Source: Maribacter sp. 1_MG-2023
GTDB lineage: Bacteria; Bacteroidota; Bacteroidia; Flavobacteriales; Flavobacteriaceae
Length of the DNA: 64,000 bases
Direction: 5' to 3'
NCBI RefSeq assembly: GCF_030547005.1
Contig: NZ_JAUOPN010000001.1
Span: forward strand, 496,001 to 560,000
The notes under the pieces were generated by a model that worked only from the letters and a program-made list of their open reading frames with translations, made no database searches and had not been told where the DNA came from. This document shows, piece by piece, positions 52,944 through 60,984 of this stretch. Position numbers and translations under genes: made by a program. Position 1 is the stretch's first letter; each line of letters opens with the position of its first letter.

Positions 52944-55492
52944 ATCAAACACAAAGAACATCAAAAGCATCATTTAATTGGTTATTGAAAATGGCTTGGC
53001 GAGATGGCAAAGATAGTGGTAAACGCCTGTCATTGTTCATATCATCTATTGTTTTAGGTATCGCAGCAGTGGTATCTATTCAATCTTTTAGCGATAATCT
53101 TAAAGATAATATTGGTTTGCAATCAAAAGCCCTTATGGGGGCAGATTTTCTTATTGATAGCAATCAGCCTGCAAATGAACGTGTAACTGAATTAATGGAT
53201 TCTTTAGGTGGTTATGATGCTAGAGAGGTCAATTTTGCTTCAATGGCAGCATTCCCAAAAAGTCTAGCTACAAAATTGGTACAGGTACGTGCTATTGAAG
53301 GTAATTTTCCTTTTTATGGTGAGCTGGAAACTGAACCTGCCTCAGCAGCAAAAGAATATTTAGAGAAAGGCGGTGCATTGGTTGATGCCACCGCAATGCT
53401 TCAATATAATTTAAAACCAGGTGATAGTGTAAAGTTGGGGACAACCACCTTTGTCATTATTGGATCTTTGATCACGGCACCGGGTAGTACAGGTATTGGT
53501 GCGACAGCTGCACCACCTATTGTTGTGCCATTTCGTTTTATGGAACAAAGCGGACTATTGCAACGTGGTAGCCGTTTGGGGTACAATTACTATTTCAATA
53601 ATGATAAGGCAGATTTAGAAGCACTGAGTAAAAATGTAGATCCATTATTAGATGCCGAAAATGCAGATATGGATACCCATACCGATACTAGTGAGCGGTT
53701 AGGTCGTAGGTATGAAAATGTAGGTCGATTTTTAAATTTGGTGGCATTTATTGCACTTCTTTTGGGGTGCGTTGGTATTGCTAGCTCTGTTCATATTTAT
53801 ATAAAAGAGAAACTAAAAGCGGTAGCGGTTCTTAAATGTTTGGGTGCCACACGTAAACAAACCTTTTTAATATATCTGATTCAAATTGCAGGAATGGGCT
53901 TGTTGGGCGGACTCATTGGCACAGTGATAGGCTTGTTGTTACAACAGACATTTCCGCTTATACTACAAGAGTTTTTACCTTTTCAGGTAGAAATATCTAC
54001 TTCTTTTCAAGCAATATTTGTCGGCTTATTACTGGGAGTTTGTATGTCGGTTTTATTTGCATTATCGCCATTAGTAAATACATGGTTTGTTTCTCCTTTA
54101 CAGGTATTACGCGTGCAAGAAGATACGAGTAAAAAGGCTAGACCTTATCAAATATGGGTTGTGGTTGCCATTGTTCTTTTTGTATTGTTATTCGCTTTTT
54201 GGTTATTGGGCAGATGGGAGTTCGCATTGAGTTTCGTAGCAGGAATTTTAGTGACATTTTCCATTTTAGCGGGAGTATCAGTTCTATTTATGCGATTGAT
54301 AAAAAGATACTTCCCAAAATCATGGAGTTTTGCTGCCAGACAAAGTTTGTTGAATTTATTCCGACCGAATAACCAGACCTTAGTATTGATTTTAGCTATT
54401 GGGATAGGTACATTTTTAATCAGTACATTATATTTTACAAAAGATTTTCTACTTGCCAAAACCTCGTTCGAAGCGAGTGCTGAGAGTCCGAATTTGATCT
54501 TATTCGATGTTCAGACGGATCAACGGGATGCTGTAGCAAATACAATTACGCCAAAGAGACTTCCTGTTATAGATAATATTCCGATTGTAACCATGCGTTT
54601 AGAGCGTATAAAAGATCGAGATGTTAATGATATTCGATTAGATACTACCACCCGGATGAACAAATGGATTCTAAACCACGAGTTTAGAACAACGTATAGA
54701 GATTCAATGATTGGTTCTGAAAAGTTGTTGGAAGGGGCATGGATACCTTCTGTTGATCCTAATGCCAAAGTAATACCTATTTCATTGTCAGATAATGTGG
54801 CAAATGATGCATTAGTAACTATCGGTGATACATTGGTGTTCAATGTTCAAGGGAAACTTATGACTACGGTAGTCGGTAATATTCGCCAAGTAGATTGGGC
54901 ACGTATGCAACTCAATTTCTCTGTTGTATTCCCTAAAGGAGTATTGGAAAATGCACCTCAGTTTCATGTGATAACCACCAATGCACCAGATAAAAAGTCT
55001 TCAGCTGATCTGCAGCGAGAGTTGGTTAAGAAATTCCCCAATGTATCTATAATTGATTTACGACAGGTAGTAACCTTAGTTGAAGACATTTTAGATAAGA
55101 TTTCATGGGTCATATCTTTTATGGCTTTCTTTAGTATTCTTACCGGTATCATTGTGTTGATAGGATCTGTTCGTAACAGTAAATACCAGCGTATTCGTGA
55201 AAGTGTTTTACTAAGAACACTTGGTGCTCAAAGTAAACAAATATTAAAAATTAATGCCTTAGAGTATTTATTTCTTGGTGTTTTAGGAAGCGGAGTAGGA
55301 GTGATGCTTTCGTTAATGAGTAGCTTTCTACTCGCATATTTTATTTTCGATACGCCATTTGTGCCTTCATGGGTTCCATTTTTGGTGGTATTGCCAGGTA
55401 TTACGTTATTGGTTTTAGCTATCGGATTAATGAATAGTAGAGGAGTATTAAATAGTCCGCCATTGCAGGTGTTACGGAAAGAGGGTAATTAA
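52940..55492 (+). CDS. FtsX-family ABC permease, YbbP-like
   Basis: 850 aa with a TTG start inside the ATPase stop (TTGA overlap). One N-terminal helix precedes a periplasmic domain (about 50-255), three helices (about 260-390, VAFIALLLGCVGIASSVHIYIKEK), two more helices near 410-455, a central helix near 480, a second periplasmic domain (about 510-715), and three C-terminal helices ending in NSPPLQVLRKEGN. This double-FtsX layout matches YbbP. With the divergent TesA-like esterase it suggests lipid or lipoprotein handling in the envelope (synteny-based inference). Confidence 0.92.
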   Translation: MNQTQRTSKASFNWLLKMAWRDGKDSGKRLSLFISSIVLGIAAVVSIQSFSDNLKDNIGLQSKALMGADFLIDSNQPANERVTELMDSLGGYDAREVNFASMAAFPKSLATKLVQVRAIEGNFPFYGELETEPASAAKEYLEKGGALVDATAMLQYNLKPGDSVKLGTTTFVIIGSLITAPGSTGIGATAAPPIVVPFRFMEQSGLLQRGSRLGYNYYFNNDKADLEALSKNVDPLLDAENADMDTHTDTSERLGRRYENVGRFLNLVAFIALLLGCVGIASSVHIYIKEKLKAVAVLKCLGATRKQTFLIYLIQIAGMGLLGGLIGTVIGLLLQQTFPLILQEFLPFQVEISTSFQAIFVGLLLGVCMSVLFALSPLVNTWFVSPLQVLRVQEDTSKKARPYQIWVVVAIVLFVLLFAFWLLGRWEFALSFVAGILVTFSILAGVSVLFMRLIKRYFPKSWSFAARQSLLNLFRPNNQTLVLILAIGIGTFLISTLYFTKDFLLAKTSFEASAESPNLILFDVQTDQRDAVANTITPKRLPVIDNIPIVTMRLERIKDRDVNDIRLDTTTRMNKWILNHEFRTTYRDSMIGSEKLLEGAWIPSVDPNAKVIPISLSDNVANDALVTIGDTLVFNVQGKLMTTVVGNIRQVDWARMQLNFSVVFPKGVLENAPQFHVITTNAPDKKSSADLQRELVKKFPNVSIIDLRQVVTLVEDILDKISWVISFMAFFSILTGIIVLIGSVRNSKYQRIRESVLLRTLGAQSKQILKINALEYLFLGVLGSGVGVMLSLMSSFLLAYFIFDTPFVPSWVPFLVVLPGITLLVLAIGLMNSRGVLNSPPLQVLRKEGN

Positions 55493-55551
55493 TATAGTGT
55501 TTTTAGCGGAAATGCGAACAATTGCATTTTTACTTTTCTACCTTTAATATT

Positions 55552-57195
55552 ATGAAAAAGCAACTATTCTTTTTATTGGTGACTACATTATTGGTATGCT
55601 CTTGTGGTACTGATAGTGTAAAGGCAGATTTGATAATTACTAATGCCAATATTTGGACAGGTAATACTAATTCTCCAAAAGCCGAGGCTATGGCAATAAA
55701 GGCAGATACCATTTTGGCTATTGGCTCTTTAGTTGATATTCAAAAGTTTAAAGGATTAAGTACTGAGATTAAAGATGTAGGAGGAAAATTTATTACACCA
55801 GGGTTTATTGATACTCATGTGCACCTGTTAATGGGAGGTAATAGCCTTTTAAGTGTGCAATTAAGAGACGCCAGTACAAAGCAAGAATTTATTGATAGAA
55901 TTTCCGCCTTTACTAAAGAAATAGAACCGGGTCAATGGATAGTTGAGGGTAATTGGGATCATACCTTGTGGGGAGGTGAATTACCCAATAAAGATTGGAT
56001 AGATGAATATACGGGTGATAACCCTGTGGCTATTTATAGAATGGACGGTCATATGATTTTAGCCAATTCAGCAGCACTCAAAATTGCAGGTATAGATGAA
56101 AATAGTCCCGATGTAGAAAACGGAGAAATTGTTAAAAATCCTGTTGGTACTCCAACCGGTATTCTTAAAAGTGAAGCTATGTATTTAGTTTTAAATGAAA
56201 TACCAAAGCTTACTGATTCGGAAAAAGAAGAAGCCCTAAGTGCAGCCCAAGATTATTTAGTTTCTCAGGGCGTAACCACCGTACATGATGTAGATAGTTT
56301 AGGTGGTTACGAGATTTTAGATAAGATGAATTCTAATAAACAACTGAAGGTGAGAGTGTATGCTGCCGATCCGTTGAAGTATTGGAAAGCAGTTACTAAG
56401 GATACAAAAGATTCAAAATGGTTGAAAAATGGTCTCATTAAAGGTTTTGTAGATGGGTCTCTAGGTTCGCATACGGCAGCTTTTGATGAACAGTATTCAG
56501 ATAAACAAGATGATAAGGGTCTATTTATTGTCGATTTAGATAGTTTAGGTAGCTGGATTTCTAATGCCGATAAAAAGCAATTGCAAATTACCGTTCATGC
56601 TATTGGTGATCGAGCAAACAGTACTATTCTAAACATATATGATAGTGTAGTTCAAAATAATGGTAAAAATGAGCGACGATTAAGAATAGAACATGCGCAA
56701 CATTTGAATGTAGAAGATATCAATAGATTTTCTAAACTAGATGTTATTACCAGCATGCAGCCATATCATGCTATTGATGATGGTAGATGGGCAGAAGAGC
56801 TTATCGGACATCAGCGAATTAAAACTACCTATGCTTTTAAGTCTCTATTAGATGCAAATACGACTTTAGTGTTTAGTAGTGATTGGCCTGTGGCACCTGC
56901 ATCTGCATTATATGGTATGTACGCAGCGGTTACTAGAAGAACCTTAGATGATAACAATCCTGATGGTTGGGTTCCTGAGCAGAAAATTAATGTCGAACAA
57001 GCATTAATTGCGTATACAAAAGATGCTGCTTATAGTTCTTTTGACGAAGATGTAAAAGGAACATTAGAACCAGGCAAGTTGGCTGATTTTGTTATTTTGA
57101 GCGAAAATGTACTTCAAGTTGAACCAAAAACATTAAAAGATGTGAAAGTCTTGGAGACCTATGTTGGAGGTAAAAGTATGTTCTTATCTAATTAA
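55552..57195 (+). CDS. Amidohydrolase (YtcJ-like) lipoprotein
   Basis: 547 aa from the ATG at 55552 (MKKQLFFLLVTTLLVCSC); an upstream TTG at 55522 would spoil the signal peptide. Lipobox LLVCSC-G. The metallo-dependent hydrolase barrel has ITPGFIDTHVHLLMGG (HxH), GQWIVEGNWDHTLWGGELP (YtcJ mark), VHDVDSLGG, DGSLGSHTAAF, VHAIGDRANS (His), RIEHAQHLN (His) and VFSSDWPVAPASALYGMY (catalytic Asp). It is likely an amidase or deaminase-type enzyme in the periplasm; the substrate is unknown. A hairpin follows the stop. Confidence 0.92.
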   Translation: MKKQLFFLLVTTLLVCSCGTDSVKADLIITNANIWTGNTNSPKAEAMAIKADTILAIGSLVDIQKFKGLSTEIKDVGGKFITPGFIDTHVHLLMGGNSLLSVQLRDASTKQEFIDRISAFTKEIEPGQWIVEGNWDHTLWGGELPNKDWIDEYTGDNPVAIYRMDGHMILANSAALKIAGIDENSPDVENGEIVKNPVGTPTGILKSEAMYLVLNEIPKLTDSEKEEALSAAQDYLVSQGVTTVHDVDSLGGYEILDKMNSNKQLKVRVYAADPLKYWKAVTKDTKDSKWLKNGLIKGFVDGSLGSHTAAFDEQYSDKQDDKGLFIVDLDSLGSWISNADKKQLQITVHAIGDRANSTILNIYDSVVQNNGKNERRLRIEHAQHLNVEDINRFSKLDVITSMQPYHAIDDGRWAEELIGHQRIKTTYAFKSLLDANTTLVFSSDWPVAPASALYGMYAAVTRRTLDDNNPDGWVPEQKINVEQALIAYTKDAAYSSFDEDVKGTLEPGKLADFVILSENVLQVEPKTLKDVKVLETYVGGKSMFLSN

Positions 57196-57201
57196 GATGC
57201 T

Positions 57202-57231
57202 AGTAATTAAGTCATTTTTGACTTAATTACT
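57202..57231 (+). terminator. 13-bp perfect hairpin after the amidohydrolase
   Basis: AGTAATTAAGTCA (57202-57214) and TGACTTAATTACT (57219-57231) form a perfect stem with a TTTT loop, 7 nt past the stop. No T run follows, so it may be a weak terminator or an operator. Confidence 0.5.
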
Positions 57232-57272
57232 GATAAATACCTCACTTATCGTGATTTGTCAACTAATCGACA

Positions 57273-57280
57273 TAGCTTTG
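57273..57280 (+). promoter_or_regulatory. -7 box TAGCTTTG for the helicase
   Basis: A perfect TAnnTTTG lies 25 nt before the ATG at 57306. A TTTG at 57254-57257 could be the -33 element, though the spacing (15 bp) is short. Confidence 0.55.
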
Positions 57281-57305
57281 CGCTTTAATTACAAAAGTAA
57301 TTGTT

Positions 57306-58661
57306 ATGGCGTTGTTTACCGATTTGAAGATTTCTAGAAATTTAGAGAAAGCCTTGACTGATTTAGGTTTCGAAAATACAACCCCAATTCAAGAGAAAGC
57401 TTTCCCTATTGTAATGAGTGGTAGCGATGTTGTTGGTATTGCTCAAACAGGCACCGGTAAAACATTTGCTTATCTGCTTCCTATTTTAAATACGATGAAG
57501 TTTTCTAAAGAAATTCATCCAAAGGTTATTATTCTAGTACCTACGCGTGAACTAGTTGTGCAAGTAGTGGAAGAGGCAGAAAAACTAGCTAAATATGCAG
57601 GCATTCGTGTGCTGGGTGTATTTGGTGGTAAAAGTATGTTGCGTCAAAAAGAGGCTTTGGCATTAGGTACGGATGTTCTAGTCGCAACGCCAGCGAGATT
57701 GTATGATTTGATCTTAACAAAAGCCGTTCAGTTAAAACAAGTAAAGAAACTTGTTATTGATGAGGTCGATGTAATGCTGGACTTAGGCTTCCGGTTTCAG
57801 CTGGTAAATATTTTTGAGCTTTTACCACAGAAGAGACAAAATATTATGTTTTCGGCTACGATGACCGATGATATTGAATTGTTTATTACCGATTTTTTTA
57901 CCGGTGTTCAGAAAATTGCGATCGCAGTTAGTGGAACTCCGCTAGAGAATATTACCCAATACGGGTATGCTACACCTAACTTTTATACCAAAGTAAATTT
58001 GTTGGTCAATTTATTGCAAAACGAAGAAACGTACCACAAGGTACTAGTATTTGTTTCAAGCAAGCGTAGTGCCGATTTACTCTTTAAAGAATTGGCAGAA
58101 TTTTTCAGTGAAGAAATCTGTATTATACACTCCAACAAAACACAGAATTATAGACTACGTTCCATTAATCAATTTGACGAGGGTAAGAATCGTATTTTGG
58201 TAACTACCGACGTTATGGCTCGTGGATTAGATTTACAAGAGATATCTCATGTTATAAATTTTGATACTCCGACATACCCTGAAAACTACATGCACCGAAT
58301 AGGTAGAACGGGTAGGGCAGAGAAAGAGGGGACTTCTATTCTTTTATTTACAGAGAAAGAAGAAGAGGCTAAAGATGCCATAGAAGATTTAATGTCGCAT
58401 AAAGTCAATTTATTGCCATTACCTAATGATGTGAAAATTGCAACGCAACTTACTTTCGACGAGCAGCCTAAACATAGAGAGCACGAGAATCCTTTAAATA
58501 TTAATGAAGATGAACGTGGAGCTAGTTTTCACGAAAAGTCTGATAAGAATAAAAAGGAAAATCAAGGAGGTTCGTATAAGCGTATCATTAAAAAGAAATA
58601 CACAAAATCGAAAACACGCGGCGATAAGAACTACGGTAAACGCGGAAGACACAAAAAGTAA
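57306..58661 (+). CDS. DEAD-box RNA helicase (variant DEVD box)
   Basis: 451 aa. Q motif FENTTPIQEKAFP (about 23-35), motif I AQTGTGKTFAYLLP (about 48-61), Ia PTREL, Ib TPARL, motif II VIDEVDVMLDLGF (about 153-165) where the usual DEAD is DEVD, motif III SAT, motif V ATDVMARGLDL-type (TTDVMARGLDL, about 300) and VI HRIGRTGRAEKEG (about 330). A basic tail (about 400-451, Lys/Arg/Gly-rich) binds RNA. It resembles RhlE-type cold-inducible helicases for ribosome assembly or RNA decay. Motifs other than II are canonical. Confidence 0.94.
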   Translation: MALFTDLKISRNLEKALTDLGFENTTPIQEKAFPIVMSGSDVVGIAQTGTGKTFAYLLPILNTMKFSKEIHPKVIILVPTRELVVQVVEEAEKLAKYAGIRVLGVFGGKSMLRQKEALALGTDVLVATPARLYDLILTKAVQLKQVKKLVIDEVDVMLDLGFRFQLVNIFELLPQKRQNIMFSATMTDDIELFITDFFTGVQKIAIAVSGTPLENITQYGYATPNFYTKVNLLVNLLQNEETYHKVLVFVSSKRSADLLFKELAEFFSEEICIIHSNKTQNYRLRSINQFDEGKNRILVTTDVMARGLDLQEISHVINFDTPTYPENYMHRIGRTGRAEKEGTSILLFTEKEEEAKDAIEDLMSHKVNLLPLPNDVKIATQLTFDEQPKHREHENPLNINEDERGASFHEKSDKNKKENQGGSYKRIIKKKYTKSKTRGDKNYGKRGRHKK

Positions 58662-58806
58662 GTTTCATTTACTTCATTTTAATTCATTCTATTTCCTACA
58701 TATAGGTTAGTCTCTTGGACCCCAATTTCAGAGGTATTTTAAACTTCACATATTTAAATCATCGATTAAATGCATACCGAATCGGTGTGGTGTTTTTAGA
58801 CCGAAA

Positions 58807-58836
58807 ACCGTTCGTCGACACTTTTTGTCGATTCAT
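58807..58836 (+). promoter_or_regulatory. LytTR-like repeat pair before small secreted gene 3
   Basis: ACCGTTCGT (58807) matches the LytTR nine-mer consensus at 9 of 9 positions. TCGATTCAT (58828), 21 bp on, fits at 7 of 9. The site and the GGTGTTTTTAGA word before it (58789-58800) lie within 1 nt of the positions seen in gene 1, relative to the ATG. Confidence 0.55.
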
Positions 58837-58935
58837 CTCAGATTTTTACACTAGCCGAAAATTATAGCAGTTTAGCGAGGTCAAGATGCTTAATCGTATA
58901 CCTCAAAGTACTTTTACATTGTTCAACATTACGAT

Positions 58936-59190
58936 ATGAAAGCACTTGTAACCTTACTAATAATATTCGCTGGCGCATTTGCATTGGCACAAACACCCCA
59001 AACAGATGATAAAGTTAACGCTACTGAAGTGGGTATTGTTTTGGTTGATAGCCATGACGATATTAGCAACGAGAAAACGATTACAATTACTGATGAAACG
59101 TCAATAGCACGTTTGTACAGATACAAAAATGCTAGGGTTAACAAAGAATTAGCATTTGCTACCAAGAAGTCATACGGTAAGTTGGCATAA
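58936..59190 (+). CDS. Small secreted protein 3 of the ARxYKxKNxRV family
   Basis: 84 aa. Signal peptide MKALVTLLIIFAGAFALAQ, mature part about 65 residues. The middle is acidic (LVDSHDDISNEKTITITDET). The C-terminal IARLYRYKNARVNKELAFATK (about 56-76) aligns with proteins 1 and 2, and the end is again a short basic tail with terminal LA. The upstream region shares elements with gene 1 at conserved distances, so gene and regulation were duplicated together. It follows a helicase gene by 274 bp and is probably independent of it. Function unknown. Confidence 0.8.
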   Translation: MKALVTLLIIFAGAFALAQTPQTDDKVNATEVGIVLVDSHDDISNEKTITITDETSIARLYRYKNARVNKELAFATKKSYGKLA

Positions 59191-59241
59191 TCTTTGCTTT
59201 ATATAGTACGGTGCAATTAAGCACTTTATAAATTTTTAATT

Positions 59242-59361
59242 ATGATGTTACTTTCTATTATAATACCAGCACTTATTGTTATTGCAACTATAGCTTTTAC
59301 TTCAAAAAACGAAAAAAAAGTACGTCCAATTAAAGTGCCGGTAAACAAACGTAAGTTTTAA
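59242..59361 (+). CDS. Putative 39-aa single-helix membrane peptide
   Basis: A short frame starts at ATG 59242: MMLLSIIIPALIVIATIAFT (one membrane helix) followed by a basic tail (SKNEKKVRPIKVPVNKRKF). It lies 51 bp after small secreted gene 3 on the same strand and overlaps the stop of the convergent amidohydrolase by 4 nt. The hydrophobic-then-basic layout is typical of real small membrane peptides, but chance cannot be excluded at this length. No family recognised. Confidence 0.45.
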   Translation: MMLLSIIIPALIVIATIAFTSKNEKKVRPIKVPVNKRKF

Positions 59362-60950
59362 TTCTTTATTCCAGGTTGCTTAATAGTATAGTTACTTTTA
59401 GCTTTAGCTTCATCTACTTGTCTTTTAACATCTGCCAATAATGCTTTGGAATCATAAACGATTCCATCTTTGACGGTATATTTTACGCCACCAACACGAA
59501 CCACCTCATTATCATCGGTCAGTTTTATAGCTCCCGTACCATAAAGTACTTTGAAATTTTGAAGCGGATTTTCCTCAACAATGACGAAGTCTGCCAATTT
59601 GCCTATTGTTACCGAACCTAATTTGTCATCCATTCCTAATGCTTCAGCTCCATTTAAGGTTGCTGATTGTATAATTTCTAAAGGATGAAATCCTGCTTCA
59701 CGCATAAGTTCTAATTCTCGTATATAAGCAAAGCCGTACAGTTGGAAAATGAATCCAGAATCTGATCCCGTTGTTACTCTACCACCTCTATTTTTATATT
59801 CATTGATAAAGGTCATCCAAAGTTTATAATTGTTTCTCCAAGCAACTTCTTGCTCAGTACCCCAATCATGCCAGTAAGAACCGTGTGAAACTTTACTAGG
59901 TTGATAGAACTCCCATAAAGAAGGCAATGTATAATCTTCATGCCATTCAGCTCGTCTAGCACGCTGTAAATCTCTACTAGCTTCATAAATATTGAAAGTT
60001 GGATCCATCGTAAAATCCAATGCTAATAATTCATTCATAACATTATTCCAATGTTCAGAATAGGGCTCTGCGGCTTGTGCCCATAATTTACCGGCATTCT
60101 CAAAACGGTGTTGTTCGTTTTGGTAGTTGTAGTCCAACGGAAAATCTTGAACTGTTCTATCATCAAACAAAGCTTCAGGTAAACCATACCAGTGTTCCAT
60201 TGAGGTTAGACCTGCTCTGGCTGAATGCAGAACATTCCAACGGGCAACGCTCATTTGTGCATGGTGGCAGGCAGAGCCTAGACCTAATTTTTTATTTTCA
60301 TTAAGTGCTGCGGCCATAATCGACGGTTCGGCTCCGAAGAACTTAATACCATCTGCTCCCTTTTTTGCATTGGCACGAACCCATTCTCTTGCTTGCTCGG
60401 GAGTAGAAATCGGAATATCGTTTAGCGGATTGAATGATTTACTTGTTTGCCCAAATGCAGTGTAGGAGATAATTCGTGGTGCTATGATCTCGTTTTTTTC
60501 ACTCTTGTGCTTTAGATCTAACGTAAAATCAATACCCCTACCTGCAACTTCGCGAACAGTGGTAACACCATGTGCCATCCAAAGTTTAAATACATAATCT
60601 GGATCTGCGCCTTGGGCATCTCCACCAATATGCGTGTGCATATCTATAAAGCCCGGCATTAAATACATACCAGTGCAGTCTAATTCTTTACCACCCGCCT
60701 TTAATTGCGGTCTTTTTGAGTCATCAATGGCAACCCCAGGATAACCCACAACTGAAATTTCTTTAATAATATTATTCTCAACTACAATATCAATGGGCCC
60801 TTGTGGTGGTGCTCCATTACCGTTAATGAGCATAACGCCCCTAATTATTAATTGTAAATGTGGACCATCGCCTTGTAGTGATTGAGATAATAAAGGGGTT
60901 GTCATTAAAAAGGCAATCCCTAATATTAATACTGTTTTTATTTTTATCAT
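59358..60950 (-). CDS. Secreted amidohydrolase
   Basis: 530 aa with signal peptide (LILGIAFLMTTPLLSQ). LMPGFIDMHTHIGGDAQG (about 94-111) gives the HxH metal site. VTTVREVAGRGIDFTLDL, KGADGIKFFGAEPSI (Lys about 209), ACHHAQMSVARW (His), SMEHWYGLPE (His), TTGSDSGFIFQLYGF (Asp) and LGSVTIGKLADFVIVEENPLQ complete the imidazolonepropionase/prolidase-like barrel. Substrates of exported members include dipeptides and cyclic amides; none can be fixed here. It lies 34 bp after an M14 peptidase gene in the same direction, suggesting peptide breakdown. Confidence 0.9.
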   Translation of the reverse strand: MIKIKTVLILGIAFLMTTPLLSQSLQGDGPHLQLIIRGVMLINGNGAPPQGPIDIVVENNIIKEISVVGYPGVAIDDSKRPQLKAGGKELDCTGMYLMPGFIDMHTHIGGDAQGADPDYVFKLWMAHGVTTVREVAGRGIDFTLDLKHKSEKNEIIAPRIISYTAFGQTSKSFNPLNDIPISTPEQAREWVRANAKKGADGIKFFGAEPSIMAAALNENKKLGLGSACHHAQMSVARWNVLHSARAGLTSMEHWYGLPEALFDDRTVQDFPLDYNYQNEQHRFENAGKLWAQAAEPYSEHWNNVMNELLALDFTMDPTFNIYEASRDLQRARRAEWHEDYTLPSLWEFYQPSKVSHGSYWHDWGTEQEVAWRNNYKLWMTFINEYKNRGGRVTTGSDSGFIFQLYGFAYIRELELMREAGFHPLEIIQSATLNGAEALGMDDKLGSVTIGKLADFVIVEENPLQNFKVLYGTGAIKLTDDNEVVRVGGVKYTVKDGIVYDSKALLADVKRQVDEAKAKSNYTIKQPGIKN

Positions 60951-60984
60951 TTTGCCGTATGAATTAATTATTAGTGAATTGATG

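Noticed and set aside
58504..58710. Plus-strand 68-codon frame overlapping the helicase end
   Set aside because: It is a shifted frame of the Lys/Arg-rich helicase tail with no promoter or domain.
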